Source of the DNA: RUG13615 sp040307715
GTDB taxonomy: Bacteria; Bacillota; Clostridia; Peptostreptococcales; Anaerovoracaceae
Direction: 5' to 3'
DNA length: 17,727 bases
NCBI GenBank assembly: GCA_040307715.1
Contig: JAWRJC010000086.1
Location: forward strand, 1 to 17,727
The position numbers were made by a program, and so were the translations under genes. Shown in pieces: positions 1 through 5,419 of the stretch (positions are counted from its first letter, which is position 1; every line of letters starts with the position of its first letter). The notes beneath the pieces are model-generated. The model made no database searches. It was not told where the DNA came from and saw only the letters and a program-made list of their open reading frames with translations.

Positions 1-191
1 GCACCGGCACACCGGTCCCGGATGGCATCACCGCCAGGGAAGCGTTCCTGGCGGCGGAGATGCTCGCGGAGTCAGGCAAACTCATCAGCATGGATCTCGT
101 TGAAGTCAACCCGATCCTCGACGAGCGTAACAAGACCGCCATCCTCGGCGCCAAACTGATCCGCGCGGCGCTTGGGGAGAGCGTGTACTGA
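1..191 (+). CDS. rocF: Arginase, C-terminal part (5' end outside window)
   Basis: Arginase hydrolyses L-arginine to ornithine and urea in the cytoplasm. The frame starting at base 3 gives 62 residues to a TGA at 189-191. It contains GITAREAFLAAEMLAES and then DLVEVNPILDERNKTA, the typical C-terminal block of Bacillus-type arginases (a helix followed by the EVNP...LDERNKTA segment at the trimer interface). The metal-binding motifs lie upstream of the window and cannot be checked. GC-rich codon use matches the chromosomal genes further right. A hairpin at 209-242 follows the stop. The neighbouring agmatinase family shares the fold, but the LDERNKTA tail favours arginase. Confidence 0.85.
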   Translation, partial: TGTPVPDGITAREAFLAAEMLAESGKLISMDLVEVNPILDERNKTAILGAKLIRAALGESVY

Positions 192-208
192 TCATAACGG
201 AATCAATA

Positions 209-242
209 GAAAGAGGCTGTCTCATAAGAGGCAGCCTCTTTC
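209..242 (+). terminator. Hairpin terminator after arginase, possibly bidirectional
   Basis: Perfect 11-bp stem: GAAAGAGGCTG at 209-219 pairs with 232-242, loop 220-231. The T-run is short on the plus strand (TCTTTCC). On the minus strand the hairpin is followed by TTTCTATT, so it could originally also have ended a rubrerythrin transcript reading leftward. Confidence 0.7.
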
Positions 243-308
243 CAAAATCCATTACCTTGCAGGCATTTTCGATCCGTCTGCGGGATCATGCGATTCGCCG
301 GGAATCGC

Positions 309-394
309 TTATTTGCCGAAGTATCTCTCGAGCAGGCCCTTGAATGCCTTGCCGTGTCTGGCTTCGTCTCTTGCCATCTCATGGATGGTATCAT
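309..394 (-). pseudogene. Displaced 3' end of a rubrerythrin gene (left attachment-site copy)
   Basis: About 86 bp match the end of the intact rubrerythrin gene at 5585-5670. The first 51 bp are identical. Differences lie at 360, 384, 386 and 390: two silent, and two that together change one Val codon to Ile. On the minus strand it reads ...DTIHEMARDEARHGKAFKGLLERYFGK and a stop; similarity ends abruptly at 395. There is no start or 5' part here. The arrangement is what is left when an element integrates into the 3' end of a gene and brings a replacement tail. A decayed tandem paralogue is the alternative. Confidence 0.8.
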
Positions 395-421
395 CAAGTA
401 ACGTTGGGCTAAGCATTGGAA

Positions 422-438
422 TTACAGTAATTCTGTAA
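422..438. repeat. 17-bp inverted repeat near left attachment site
   Basis: TTACAG (422-427) and CTGTAA (433-438) form perfect 6-bp arms around TAATT. It lies 28 bp inside the left att copy, where integrase or excisionase sites are expected. The role is inferred from position only. Confidence 0.35.
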
Positions 439-445
439 GATCTCA

Positions 446-520
446 GTCACAACTCACATACAAAATAGCATTAGATTCCTAAAAGTTGAAGTGTGATAGT
501 CACAACTCAGTAACAACTTT
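446..520. repeat. Left-end GTCACAACT repeats (putative integrase arm sites)
   Basis: GTCACAACTC occurs at 446-455 and again at 499-508; a related AACAACTTT is at 512-520, and an inverted AAAGTTG at 482-488. The same family recurs just inside the right end (5420-5497). Multiple short repeats at both ends, next to an integrase-like start, match the layout of tyrosine-integrase arm-type sites. Confidence 0.5.
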
Positions 521-525
521 TAGGA
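477..525 (+). promoter_or_regulatory. Inverted repeat covering the ribosome binding site of the integrase stub
   Basis: TCCTAAAAGTTG (477-488) is the exact reverse complement of CAACTTTTAGGA (514-525). The right arm contains the AGGA of the Shine-Dalgarno AGGAGG (522-527) ahead of the ATG at 534. An alternative small hairpin, TGTGA-TAG-TCACA (about 492-504), lies between the arms. In RNA the long stem would hide the ribosome binding site; in DNA it could be a binding-site pair. Confidence 0.45.
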
Positions 526-533
526 GGTTTTTT

Positions 534-584
534 ATGTCATTAGGAAAAGGTGTTTACCAACTTAAGGATGGCCATTGGGGATAA
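534..584 (+). pseudogene. 5' stub of a tyrosine-integrase-like gene
   Basis: A strong Shine-Dalgarno (AGGAGG, 522-527) precedes ATG 534, which reads MSLGKGVYQLKDGHWG and stops at 582-584. GVYQL-x2-GHWG closely resembles the first strand of the N-terminal arm-binding domain of Firmicute tyrosine integrases, which often begin with a GVYQ...NGxWGYRF pattern. From about 580 the sequence instead continues as the zinc-ribbon tail of another protein in a different frame, so a deletion join near 579-583 is likely. The position next to the left att copy, reading inward, is where such an integrase is expected. The family call rests on 16 residues and remains uncertain. Confidence 0.55.
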
Positions 585-798
585 TCAGCTTACAGATATC
601 CTGATCAACAGAAACGAAATGGTATATGGCGGTTTCTCGATTGGGGGAGCGAAAACAGGATCGAGCAATGGCTCAGCACCAAAGAGAACATCAAGCAGTA
701 GAAAGTATGTGTGCCCTTGCTGTGGGATGTCAGTAAGAGCAACAAGAGTAGTAAGAATTAAATGCATCGATTGCGATGAAGAGATGATTGAAAGTTAA
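582..798 (+). pseudogene. C-terminal zinc-ribbon fragment, SprT-like protein
   Basis: The open frame ends with SSSRKYVCPCCGMSVRATRV and then KCIDCDEEMIES. CPxC and CxDC pairs spaced by about 16 residues, with SVRAT between, match the C-terminal zinc ribbon found on SprT-like putative metalloprotease proteins of Clostridia elements. The HExxH catalytic part is missing. The only in-frame start is a GTG at 550 without a proper ribosome binding site, inside the integrase stub and in another frame. I read this as the surviving tail of a larger gene joined to the integrase stub by deletion. Whether the fragment is still translated is unclear. Confidence 0.55.
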
Positions 799-815
799 GT
801 TTCAAAAGTGAGAGC

Positions 816-841
816 GCGCCTCATCTGAAAAGGTGAGGCGC
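816..841 (+). terminator. Hairpin between zinc-ribbon fragment and next gene
   Basis: GCGCCTCATC (816-825) pairs with GGTGAGGCGC (832-841), one T-G wobble, loop TGAAAA. No T-run follows (AGAAAGGGG, which is the next ribosome binding site). It may be a weak or Rho-assisted terminator or a 5' structure of the next transcript. Confidence 0.4.
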
Positions 842-855
842 AGAAAGGGGAAGAC

Positions 856-1068
856 ATGAAGAACTTATATAGAGTTTCTCAGGAATCCAAAGACGCGACA
901 CCTCTTCATCCGTTAAACCTTTACTACGATTATCAGACGGATGAGGTGTTAACAGATAGCCTTTTATCTGAGTGCAACCATATAAAGATCATGAAGTGTA
1001 CCGAATTGATAAGGGAGTGCTCAGAGCAGGAGATAGAAGCTTGTGTGTGGCGAGCACTATGGATGTAA
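856..1068 (+). CDS. Hypothetical 70-aa protein
   Basis: ATG at 856 is preceded by AAAGGGG (844-850), a usable ribosome binding site. The product begins MKNLYRVSQESKDATPLHPL and has no membrane segment or signal peptide. It is mildly acidic with three cysteines (in SECNH, MKCTE, IEACV) and a likely helical C-terminal third (CTELIRECSEQEIEACVWRALWM). I do not recognise the family. It sits alone between two hairpins, upstream of the serine recombinase, within the AT-rich element. Confidence 0.6.
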   Translation: MKNLYRVSQESKDATPLHPLNLYYDYQTDEVLTDSLLSECNHIKIMKCTELIRECSEQEIEACVWRALWM

Positions 1069-1078
1069 CCAAAACTCT

Positions 1079-1139
1079 TAAGTTATGACACCCTCTTCAC
1101 GGCAACGAAAAATCAAGGGTAGAGCGGTGTCATAACTTA
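1079..1139. promoter_or_regulatory. 14-bp inverted repeat upstream of the serine recombinase
   Basis: TAAGTTATGACACC (1079-1092) and GGTGTCATAACTTA (1126-1139) are perfect reverse complements with a 33-base spacer. The right arm ends 22 bases before the recombinase ATG. It could be the recombinase's own site, an operator, or a hairpin ending the upstream transcript (no T-run follows). Confidence 0.55.
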
Positions 1140-1161
1140 GTGTCAAAAGAAAGGTGAAGAA

Positions 1162-1740
1162 ATGATATACGGATATGCGCGAGTCTCAACTCTGACACAA
1201 AGCAGAGACGGTAATAGCTTAGAAGATCAGGTGCAAGCTCTTACGGAGTATGGCTGCCAAGAGATTGTCACAGAAGCTTTTAGCGGCAAGACAATGGAAA
1301 GGCCTAAGTTCCAGGATTTGCTTTGCCGTCTTGAAGAGGGAGATACTTTAGTAGTCTCAAAGTTGGACCGTTTCGCAAGGACCACAATAGAGGGAGTGCA
1401 GACAGTACAGGACTTGTTTAACAAAGGTATCAAAGTGCACATTCTCAATATGGGACTTGTAGAAGATACGAACATTGGCAGATTGATACTTACAATAATG
1501 CTAGCGTTTGCTGAATATGAAAGAGGGATGATAGTAGAGCGAACTCAAACAGGAAAGGCTATAGCTAAGCAAGATCCAAATTACAGAGAAGGAAGACCAA
1601 AGAAATATACAAAAATTCAAGTTGATCATGCGCTGTCACTTCTTGAAGAGGGTTATTCCTATAAACAAGTGGAAGCGATTTGTGGCATTAGTAAAAGCAC
1701 ACTCATCAGGGCAAGGAAAGGAGAAAAGAAGAATGGCTGA
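1162..1740 (+). CDS. Small serine recombinase (resolvase/invertase type)
   Basis: 192 residues, the usual length for Tn3-resolvase/Hin-type recombinases. The N-terminal catalytic domain starts MIYGYARVST, with the nucleophile Ser9 in YARVS, followed by the arginine-bearing segment SKLDRFART (about 70-80) and the E-helix EYERGMIVERTQTGK (about 118-132). The C-terminal helix-turn-helix is YSYKQVEAICGISKSTLIRARK. Start chosen at ATG 1162 with AAGGTGA upstream (1152-1158). Its stop overlaps the next gene by 8 bases. All catalytic landmarks seem present, so it may be active; whether it moves the element, resolves co-integrates or inverts a segment cannot be told. The large-serine-integrase domains are absent. 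Confidence 0.9.
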   Translation: MIYGYARVSTLTQSRDGNSLEDQVQALTEYGCQEIVTEAFSGKTMERPKFQDLLCRLEEGDTLVVSKLDRFARTTIEGVQTVQDLFNKGIKVHILNMGLVEDTNIGRLILTIMLAFAEYERGMIVERTQTGKAIAKQDPNYREGRPKKYTKIQVDHALSLLEEGYSYKQVEAICGISKSTLIRARKGEKKNG

Positions 1741-2005
1741 ATCGAAAAAAGAGATTCTCAGCGAGGTTATGGAAAAGTTGGACACTGTGGGTATTGATGA
1801 CCTGAGCGAGCTTAACGGAATAGTAATCAAATCAGCATATCTTAAAGGGCTAGTTGATGGAAAAAAGGAAGCAATAGCAGAGAAAAATTGGTGCGAGGAT
1901 TGCATCTCATTTGACTACGGTAAGCATTGGTGTAGCAAGTGGAATGGTAAAACAATTGCTGATGGAACGTGTCATAATTGGGACGGCGCGAAATGCAATG
2001 GATAG
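1733..2005 (+). CDS. Small cysteine-rich protein, probable metal-binding knuckle
   Basis: 90 residues from ATG 1733, overlapping the recombinase stop by 8 bases; GGAAAGGAG at 1713-1721 supplies the ribosome binding site. The N-terminal half looks helical (MAESKKEILSEVMEKLDTVG). The C-terminal half carries five cysteines in WCEDCISFDYGKHWCSKWNG...GTCHNWDGAKC, a spacing seen in small zinc-binding proteins of phages and mobile elements. I cannot name a family. The overlap means it is co-translated with the recombinase, so a helper role is possible but only inferred. A hairpin terminator follows at 2013-2042. Confidence 0.7.
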   Translation: MAESKKEILSEVMEKLDTVGIDDLSELNGIVIKSAYLKGLVDGKKEAIAEKNWCEDCISFDYGKHWCSKWNGKTIADGTCHNWDGAKCNG

Positions 2006-2012
2006 TGTTACA

Positions 2013-2042
2013 AAAAGAGCGGTTATGGACCGCTCTTTTAAT
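2013..2042. terminator. Rho-independent terminator between convergent operons
   Basis: AAAAGAGCGGT (2013-2023) and ACCGCTCTTTT (2029-2039) form a perfect 11-bp stem with a TATGG loop, T-rich on the plus strand and A-rich upstream, so it can serve both the recombinase operon and the minus-strand operon ending at 2083. Confidence 0.85.
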
Positions 2043-2082
2043 TTGCGCGTTTTGAAAATGTAGTTTCAATTATTATTTTATA

Positions 2083-2262
2083 CTACCAATCAATGTCCTC
2101 GTTCCAGGTATAAGAATCCTTATCTAACTTATCGCTGTGTTCATCTTCAAAATCATCGGTAAACCCATCGCCATCTGAATCAGGAGAACCGCAAGATACT
2201 AATGCAAAGCCTCCAAAGGATAGCATCAGTAATACCAGTAATATGCTAAGGATTCTCTTCAT
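2083..2262 (-). CDS. Mini-lipoprotein with a calcium-loop-like motif
   Basis: 59 residues. ATG at 2262 is chosen because GGAGGTGG lies just upstream; an upstream in-frame TTG has no such site. Signal peptide MKRILSILLVLLMLSFGG... with lipobox LVSC (Cys24), so a lipid-anchored protein outside the membrane is predicted. The mature part is only about 36 residues and very acidic. DSDGDGFTDDFEDE fits the DxDxDGxxD calcium loop seen in thrombospondin-type-3 and dockerin-like repeats, but only one copy is present. Its start overlaps the end of the membrane-protein gene (2246-2629), implying coupled expression. Function unknown. Confidence 0.75.
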   Translation of the reverse strand: MKRILSILLVLLMLSFGGFALVSCGSPDSDGDGFTDDFEDEHSDKLDKDSYTWNEDIDW

Positions 2263-2629
2263 CGTCTCCACCTCCAATAATTCTAAATAATAAGTAGTAT
2301 ATAATGCCGCCTAGTATATAAGCGAGACAATCAAAGTAGTCGAAAGTGCTTCCTCTGTTAATCCATACAAAAATGATTTCCCATATGAAACAGCTTAGTA
2401 GCGAGAGGAGCAATAGCGTCTCGAAACGATAGATTCCATTTCTCTTTAGAATTGCTAAAAAGCCGTTGGCGAGTGACAAGTTCAATATTACGCATAGAAG
2501 GTCAGTAAAGTTGTAGTTCCAAAAGTAGGCCAAGGCACTCTCGTTCGCGCCATAACACTTAGTGAATCTATTGATCACATATAGCGTTATGCATATAAAA
2601 GACAAAAGGTAGTTCTTCTTATAAGCCAA
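2246..2629 (-). CDS. Small four-helix membrane protein
   Basis: 127 residues with about four hydrophobic segments: near 7-23, 42-62, 70-90 and 100-119. A conserved-looking core is FWNYNFTDLLC, followed by FIWEIIFVWI and DCLAYILGG. The Asp-Leu-Leu-Cys, Trp-Glu and D-x2-A-Y-x2-G pattern recalls uncharacterised small membrane proteins loosely like the VanZ group, which I cannot confirm. No in-frame ATG exists near the start; TTG at 2627-2629 overlaps the stop of the upstream 55-aa gene, so initiation by translational coupling is likely. It ends in an acidic GGGDDEENP tail that overlaps the next gene. Confidence 0.7.
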   Translation of the reverse strand: MAYKKNYLLSFICITLYVINRFTKCYGANESALAYFWNYNFTDLLCVILNLSLANGFLAILKRNGIYRFETLLLLSLLSCFIWEIIFVWINRGSTFDYFDCLAYILGGIIYYLLFRIIGGGDDEENP

Positions 2630-2786
2630 GTACGAATACCGCTACAACCAAGGCGACGGCAAAAAATAAGAATGTAAGTACTCCTACACACCCGCCCTCA
2701 CTATATGCGCTACCTATTTCACCAGTAAAAGAAACAATGGAATAGATGAAGAATATGACTACTATTACCCCTACAATAAACCCCAT
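2619..2786 (-). CDS. 55-aa hydrophobic membrane peptide
   Basis: Reading minus from ATG 2786: MGFIVGVIVVIFFIYSIVSF, a short polar stretch TGEIGSAYSEGGC, then a second hydrophobic run ending FAVALVVAVFVLGL and a stop at 2619-2621. Two membrane segments are predicted with a short loop. It is the first gene of a three-gene minus-strand operon behind a good promoter (2833-2862) and overlaps the next gene's TTG start. The ribosome binding site is weak, which lowers confidence. Family not recognised. Confidence 0.6.
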   Translation of the reverse strand: MGFIVGVIVVIFFIYSIVSFTGEIGSAYSEGGCVGVLTFLFFAVALVVAVFVLGL

Positions 2787-2832
2787 TTTAAATTGCCCAT
2801 TTCTAAAGAAGTGTCGGTATTATCTTTCTAAC

Positions 2833-2862
2833 ATTATATGGTTATGAAATGACTTGTGTCAA
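2833..2862 (-). promoter_or_regulatory. Promoter of the minus-strand membrane/lipoprotein operon
   Basis: On the minus strand, a perfect -35 TTGACA (2857-2862) and a perfect -10 TATAAT (2833-2838) are separated by 18 bases. Transcription would start near 2826, about 40 bases before the ATG at 2786. It lies in the divergent gap facing the XRE regulator, so regulator binding here is plausible. Confidence 0.75.
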
Positions 2863-2948
2863 TCGCATAACGCTACTATCACAAGGTTTATTCGGTGTCA
2901 TATCTCACATATTATTAAAATATCCCATGAAACTATATGAGGTGTGAT

Positions 2949-3173
2949 ATGAAAGTCGAATACAAAGAATTGTATGAGAAATTCGGCCTTAACATTGTGT
3001 ATTACAGAAAACGTAAGAAACTAACCCAACTTCAGCTTGCTGAGTTGGTTGATGTGGATCGTAGCCATATTAGTGCGCTTGAACTTGGGAAAGTGGGTGT
3101 TTCCTTGGATGTAATATTCAAATTATGCGAGGTGTTAGACATCACTCCTAAAGAACTATTCGACTTCAGATAA
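2949..3173 (+). CDS. XRE-family helix-turn-helix regulator
   Basis: 74 residues, a single Cro/CI-type DNA-binding domain: LNIVYYRKRKKLTQLQLAELV, then DVDRSHISALELGKVGVSLDVIFKLCEVLDITPKELFDF. The Q-x2-LA turn and the SHISALE recognition helix are clear. ATG 2949 is chosen because GAGGTG (2939-2944) sits correctly before it; ATG 2937 has no site. It stands divergent from the membrane/lipoprotein operon with about 160 bases between, suggesting it controls that operon and itself. It lacks a sensor domain, so it may respond to a partner or simply repress. A terminator follows directly. Confidence 0.88.
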   Translation: MKVEYKELYEKFGLNIVYYRKRKKLTQLQLAELVDVDRSHISALELGKVGVSLDVIFKLCEVLDITPKELFDFR

Positions 3174-3191
3174 GGGCCCAAGGCCCTTTTT
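3172..3191 (+). terminator. Terminator after the XRE regulator
   Basis: AAGGGCC (3172-3178) pairs with GGCCCTT (3182-3188), loop CAA, followed by TTT. The stem begins inside the stop codon. Confidence 0.8.
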
Positions 3192-3223
3192 GTTATGGTA
3201 GAATTGTTTCAGGAGGAAGAACT

Positions 3224-4222
3224 ATGCCAAAAGGTAGAGCAGCAAATCAGGCAGTCAAGTTGATGATCATAAGGGACTACCTTTATTCTCATTCAAACGA
3301 AGATCATATGGTGACTTCGAAGGAACTCATTGCTCATCTTGCATCAAAAGGAATTCGCGCAGATCGCAAGACAATCTTTTCAGATATCGATCGTTTGGAA
3401 TTCGATTATGGAATGGAGATTGTCAGAGGGCGAGGATACCGAGTTGCGCATCCCAAGTTTGAGCCCAACGAACTCCGTCTCATGATTGACAGCGTGCAGT
3501 CTGCCAAGTTTATTACTGAAAGTGAAGTTTCAACAATTACCAGTAAGATTAAAGACTTAGCAGATGTATATACAAAGCCGACTTTAGACCGCAAGTCTTA
3601 TGTAAGTGAACGTATTCAGGATATGAAGGAGAGTGTGGTTGCATATACGGATATCATCCATGCAGCAATCTCTTCCGATTCCCAAGTCTCATTTAAGTAT
3701 GCACATTACTATCCTTCTTTTGACGATAATAGAAAGCGTTACTCCAGGAACGGCGAACCATATGTAGTAAGTCCGTTTGCGCTCTACTGGAATAATGGTA
3801 ACTACTATTTATATGCATACCTTACTGAAGAGAAAGGATTCCGTTTCTTTAGAATTGATAGGATGGAGTCGATCAGGCTTCTGACTAGGAAAAGGGATGG
3901 GCGCGAAGAGTTCTCTTCTGAAGCACTTCAGAGACAGCGCAAGGCCAAAGTTTTTGACATGTATAAGGGTGAAGTCGCAAAGGTGAGACTGCGCGGTGTG
4001 AATACAATTGCTGATGCAGTTATTGATGCCTTTGGGCGCAATGTGATGTTAATGCCTGATGATAAGGATCACTTTGTTGTGACTGTTGATGTAGAGGTTA
4101 GCCCAACCTTCTTTGCATGGCTCACGAACTTTGGGAAAAGGATTGAGATAGTAGGGCCGCCAGAGATTAGGGAAGAGATGAGGGAGTTTGTAGGAAGAAT
4201 CTCAGACTTATATAATAGGTAG
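3224..4222 (+). CDS. WYL-domain transcriptional regulator
   Basis: 332 residues with the standard three-part layout: an N-terminal winged helix (about 10-72, with TSKELIAHLASKGIRADRKT and a GRGYR wing), a WYL domain (about 140-225) and a C-terminal WCX extension (about 235-330). The WYL core is PFALYWNNGNYYLYAYL...FRFFRIDRM; the name-giving tripeptide is YYL here. AGGAGG at 3211-3216 precedes ATG 3224. WYL regulators sense ligands, often nucleic acid or nucleotides, and related ones (BrxR/CapW group) control phage-defence islands. Here no known defence effector is next to it. The neighbouring candidates are the lipoproteins and membrane proteins. Confidence 0.92.
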   Translation: MPKGRAANQAVKLMIIRDYLYSHSNEDHMVTSKELIAHLASKGIRADRKTIFSDIDRLEFDYGMEIVRGRGYRVAHPKFEPNELRLMIDSVQSAKFITESEVSTITSKIKDLADVYTKPTLDRKSYVSERIQDMKESVVAYTDIIHAAISSDSQVSFKYAHYYPSFDDNRKRYSRNGEPYVVSPFALYWNNGNYYLYAYLTEEKGFRFFRIDRMESIRLLTRKRDGREEFSSEALQRQRKAKVFDMYKGEVAKVRLRGVNTIADAVIDAFGRNVMLMPDDKDHFVVTVDVEVSPTFFAWLTNFGKRIEIVGPPEIREEMREFVGRISDLYNR

Positions 4223-4227
4223 GAAGA

Positions 4228-4252
4228 AAAGGCGACCTTTATGGCCGCCTTT
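4228..4252. terminator. Hairpin between WYL gene and convergent lipoprotein
   Basis: AAAGGCGaCC (4228-4237) pairs with GGcCGCCTTT (4243-4252), one mismatch, loop TTTAT. T-rich flank on the plus side (TTTAGTATAAT), so it probably ends the WYL transcript. Confidence 0.65.
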
Positions 4253-4291
4253 AGTATAATGGGTTTTGTTTTATGCGGATTTGTGAGCCTC

Positions 4292-4933
4292 CTATCGGAC
4301 TTCTACAGTATACGTTTTTCCGCCAATTTTCATATTCAAAACAATAGATTCTGAGGAGCTTTCAACCTCTTCAGGAACCATGAATAAACAATGAATATAC
4401 CCTGTAGTTAATGGATCAACACCATACATTCCATCCCTAAAATCGCTTCTGTCTTCTATTTCTATTATAGATTGGCTATTGTATTGGTATTTGTCAGCGT
4501 ATTTTAAAACTCCTGATGCAGCATAATCTGCTGCCGTATTATAAGATGCAAGGTTTTTATAAGTAATACAGACATCTACAATGACTTGGCCTTCATTGGC
4601 AGAATAATAAGTGTACCACCCTGTGGTATCAGGTGGTTCGACAACTCTCGTAATATCTATAGAGTCAATTGAGAATTCTGCAACATCATCAATGGTAACA
4701 GTTTCCCCAATTTCTATTGTAGATTCTGAAGGTTCATCTTTCATTTCCTGTTCGTTGGCTTCTAATGCGCTTGCACATCCCCCTACTACCGCAGAGCAAA
4801 ACGGACCTTCTTCTAAATCAGCCGTAGTCGATGGATTATTTGAGGCCGAATTCATATCACTCACACTTCCGCACGCACCTAAAGAGAGGGCTAATAGCAA
4901 GACGAGGAGTAATGCAAATCGTCTATGTTTCAT
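4292..4933 (-). CDS. Lipoprotein with a DUF4352-like beta-sandwich domain
   Basis: 213 residues. GGAGG lies just before ATG 4933 on the minus strand. Signal peptide MKHRRFALLLVLLLALSLGAC with lipobox Cys21, then a Ser/Asn/Glu-rich linker to about residue 70. The remainder (TIEIGETVTIDDVAEFSIDS, then VIVDVCITYKNLASYNT, ending VLNMKIGGKTYTVEVR) has the alternating strands of DUF4352/telokin-like extracellular domains common in Clostridia lipoproteins. Predicted to be surface anchored. It is transcribed alone from a region with two similar palindromic boxes (4966-4995). Substrate or partner unknown. Confidence 0.8.
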   Translation of the reverse strand: MKHRRFALLLVLLLALSLGACGSVSDMNSASNNPSTTADLEEGPFCSAVVGGCASALEANEQEMKDEPSESTIEIGETVTIDDVAEFSIDSIDITRVVEPPDTTGWYTYYSANEGQVIVDVCITYKNLASYNTAADYAASGVLKYADKYQYNSQSIIEIEDRSDFRDGMYGVDPLTTGYIHCLFMVPEEVESSSESIVLNMKIGGKTYTVEVR

Positions 4934-4965
4934 ATGTGAACCTCCTTCTGTTTTGACATCTGCTA

Positions 4966-4995
4966 TATAGCAACTACAAATGTATAGTTACTATA
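4966..4995. promoter_or_regulatory. Twin operator-like boxes in the divergent promoter region
   Basis: TATAGTTACTATA (4983-4995) is a perfect palindrome around one central base. TATAGCAACTACA (4966-4978) matches it at 10 of 13 positions, and the 10-bp palindrome GCTATATAGC (4962-4971) overlaps it. They lie between the lipoprotein start (4933) and the ribbon-helix-helix gene (5075). A TATAAT at 5008-5013 fits as -10 of the latter. Confidence 0.45.
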
Positions 4996-5074
4996 ACACT
5001 ATTAAATTATAATATATTCTAATGATTTTGACCATATTACAATTCAATTAGATTTGCGGTTGGAGGAATTGGAT

Positions 5075-5269
5075 ATGGCGAATGTGATAAGAATTAAAAA
5101 GAAAACAGAAAAAAAGGGTGACGATGGATACAAAGTGGTTTCTGTACGAATGCGTGAAGAGTTGGTGGACAGATTAGATTTGCTTTCAGCAGAAACAAAC
5201 CGCTCGAGAAACGAATTAATTAATATGCTACTTGAAGCCGCTATAGATATTGTCAGAGTGGATGAGTGA
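5075..5269 (+). CDS. Ribbon-helix-helix (CopG/Arc-type) DNA-binding protein
   Basis: 64 residues from ATG 5075, chosen because GGAGG (5062-5066) precedes it. After a basic leader (MANVIRIKKKTEKKGDDGYK) comes VVSVRMREELVDRLDLLSAE and then TNRSRNELINMLLEAAIDI, the strand-helix-helix pattern of CopG-type repressors with the NRSRNELI second-helix start. Such proteins on elements often act as copy-control, relaxase-accessory or antitoxin-like regulators; no toxin is adjacent. It lies near the right end of the element, followed by a strong terminator. It probably binds the palindromic boxes upstream, which is inference. Confidence 0.85.
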   Translation: MANVIRIKKKTEKKGDDGYKVVSVRMREELVDRLDLLSAETNRSRNELINMLLEAAIDIVRVDE

Positions 5270-5327
5270 CATTAACAGACAGGCATTACATCGCGTATAA
5301 GAGGTACTATTAAGAAGCAGAGATATA

Positions 5328-5355
5328 AAACAACGTCTAATGACGTTGTTTTTTT
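5328..5355 (+). terminator. Rho-independent terminator after the ribbon-helix-helix gene
   Basis: AAACAACGTC (5328-5337) pairs perfectly with GACGTTGTTT (5342-5351), loop TAAT, followed by TTTT. Confidence 0.88.
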
Positions 5356-5419
5356 AATCAAAGATGATCAAAAGATGTTAAAAGTCTTTAGTAGGTTGTG
5401 CCAATGATGATACTATGTA

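Noticed and set aside
309..394. Left repeat as a simple decayed tandem rubrerythrin gene
   Set aside because: Not fully excluded, but the abrupt edge, the AT-rich cargo between the copies and the arm-type repeats fit element integration better.
172..438. 88-codon plus-strand frame after arginase
   Set aside because: It runs through the terminator and antisense to the rubrerythrin tail; no ribosome binding site.
446..520. Short repeats as a CRISPR array or plasmid iterons
   Set aside because: Spacing is irregular, units are about 10 bases, no cas or replication gene is present, and the same motif occurs at the other element end.
2618..2629. ATG start for the 127-aa membrane protein
   Set aside because: No in-frame ATG exists near the 5' end; TTG coupled to the upstream stop is the only reasonable start.
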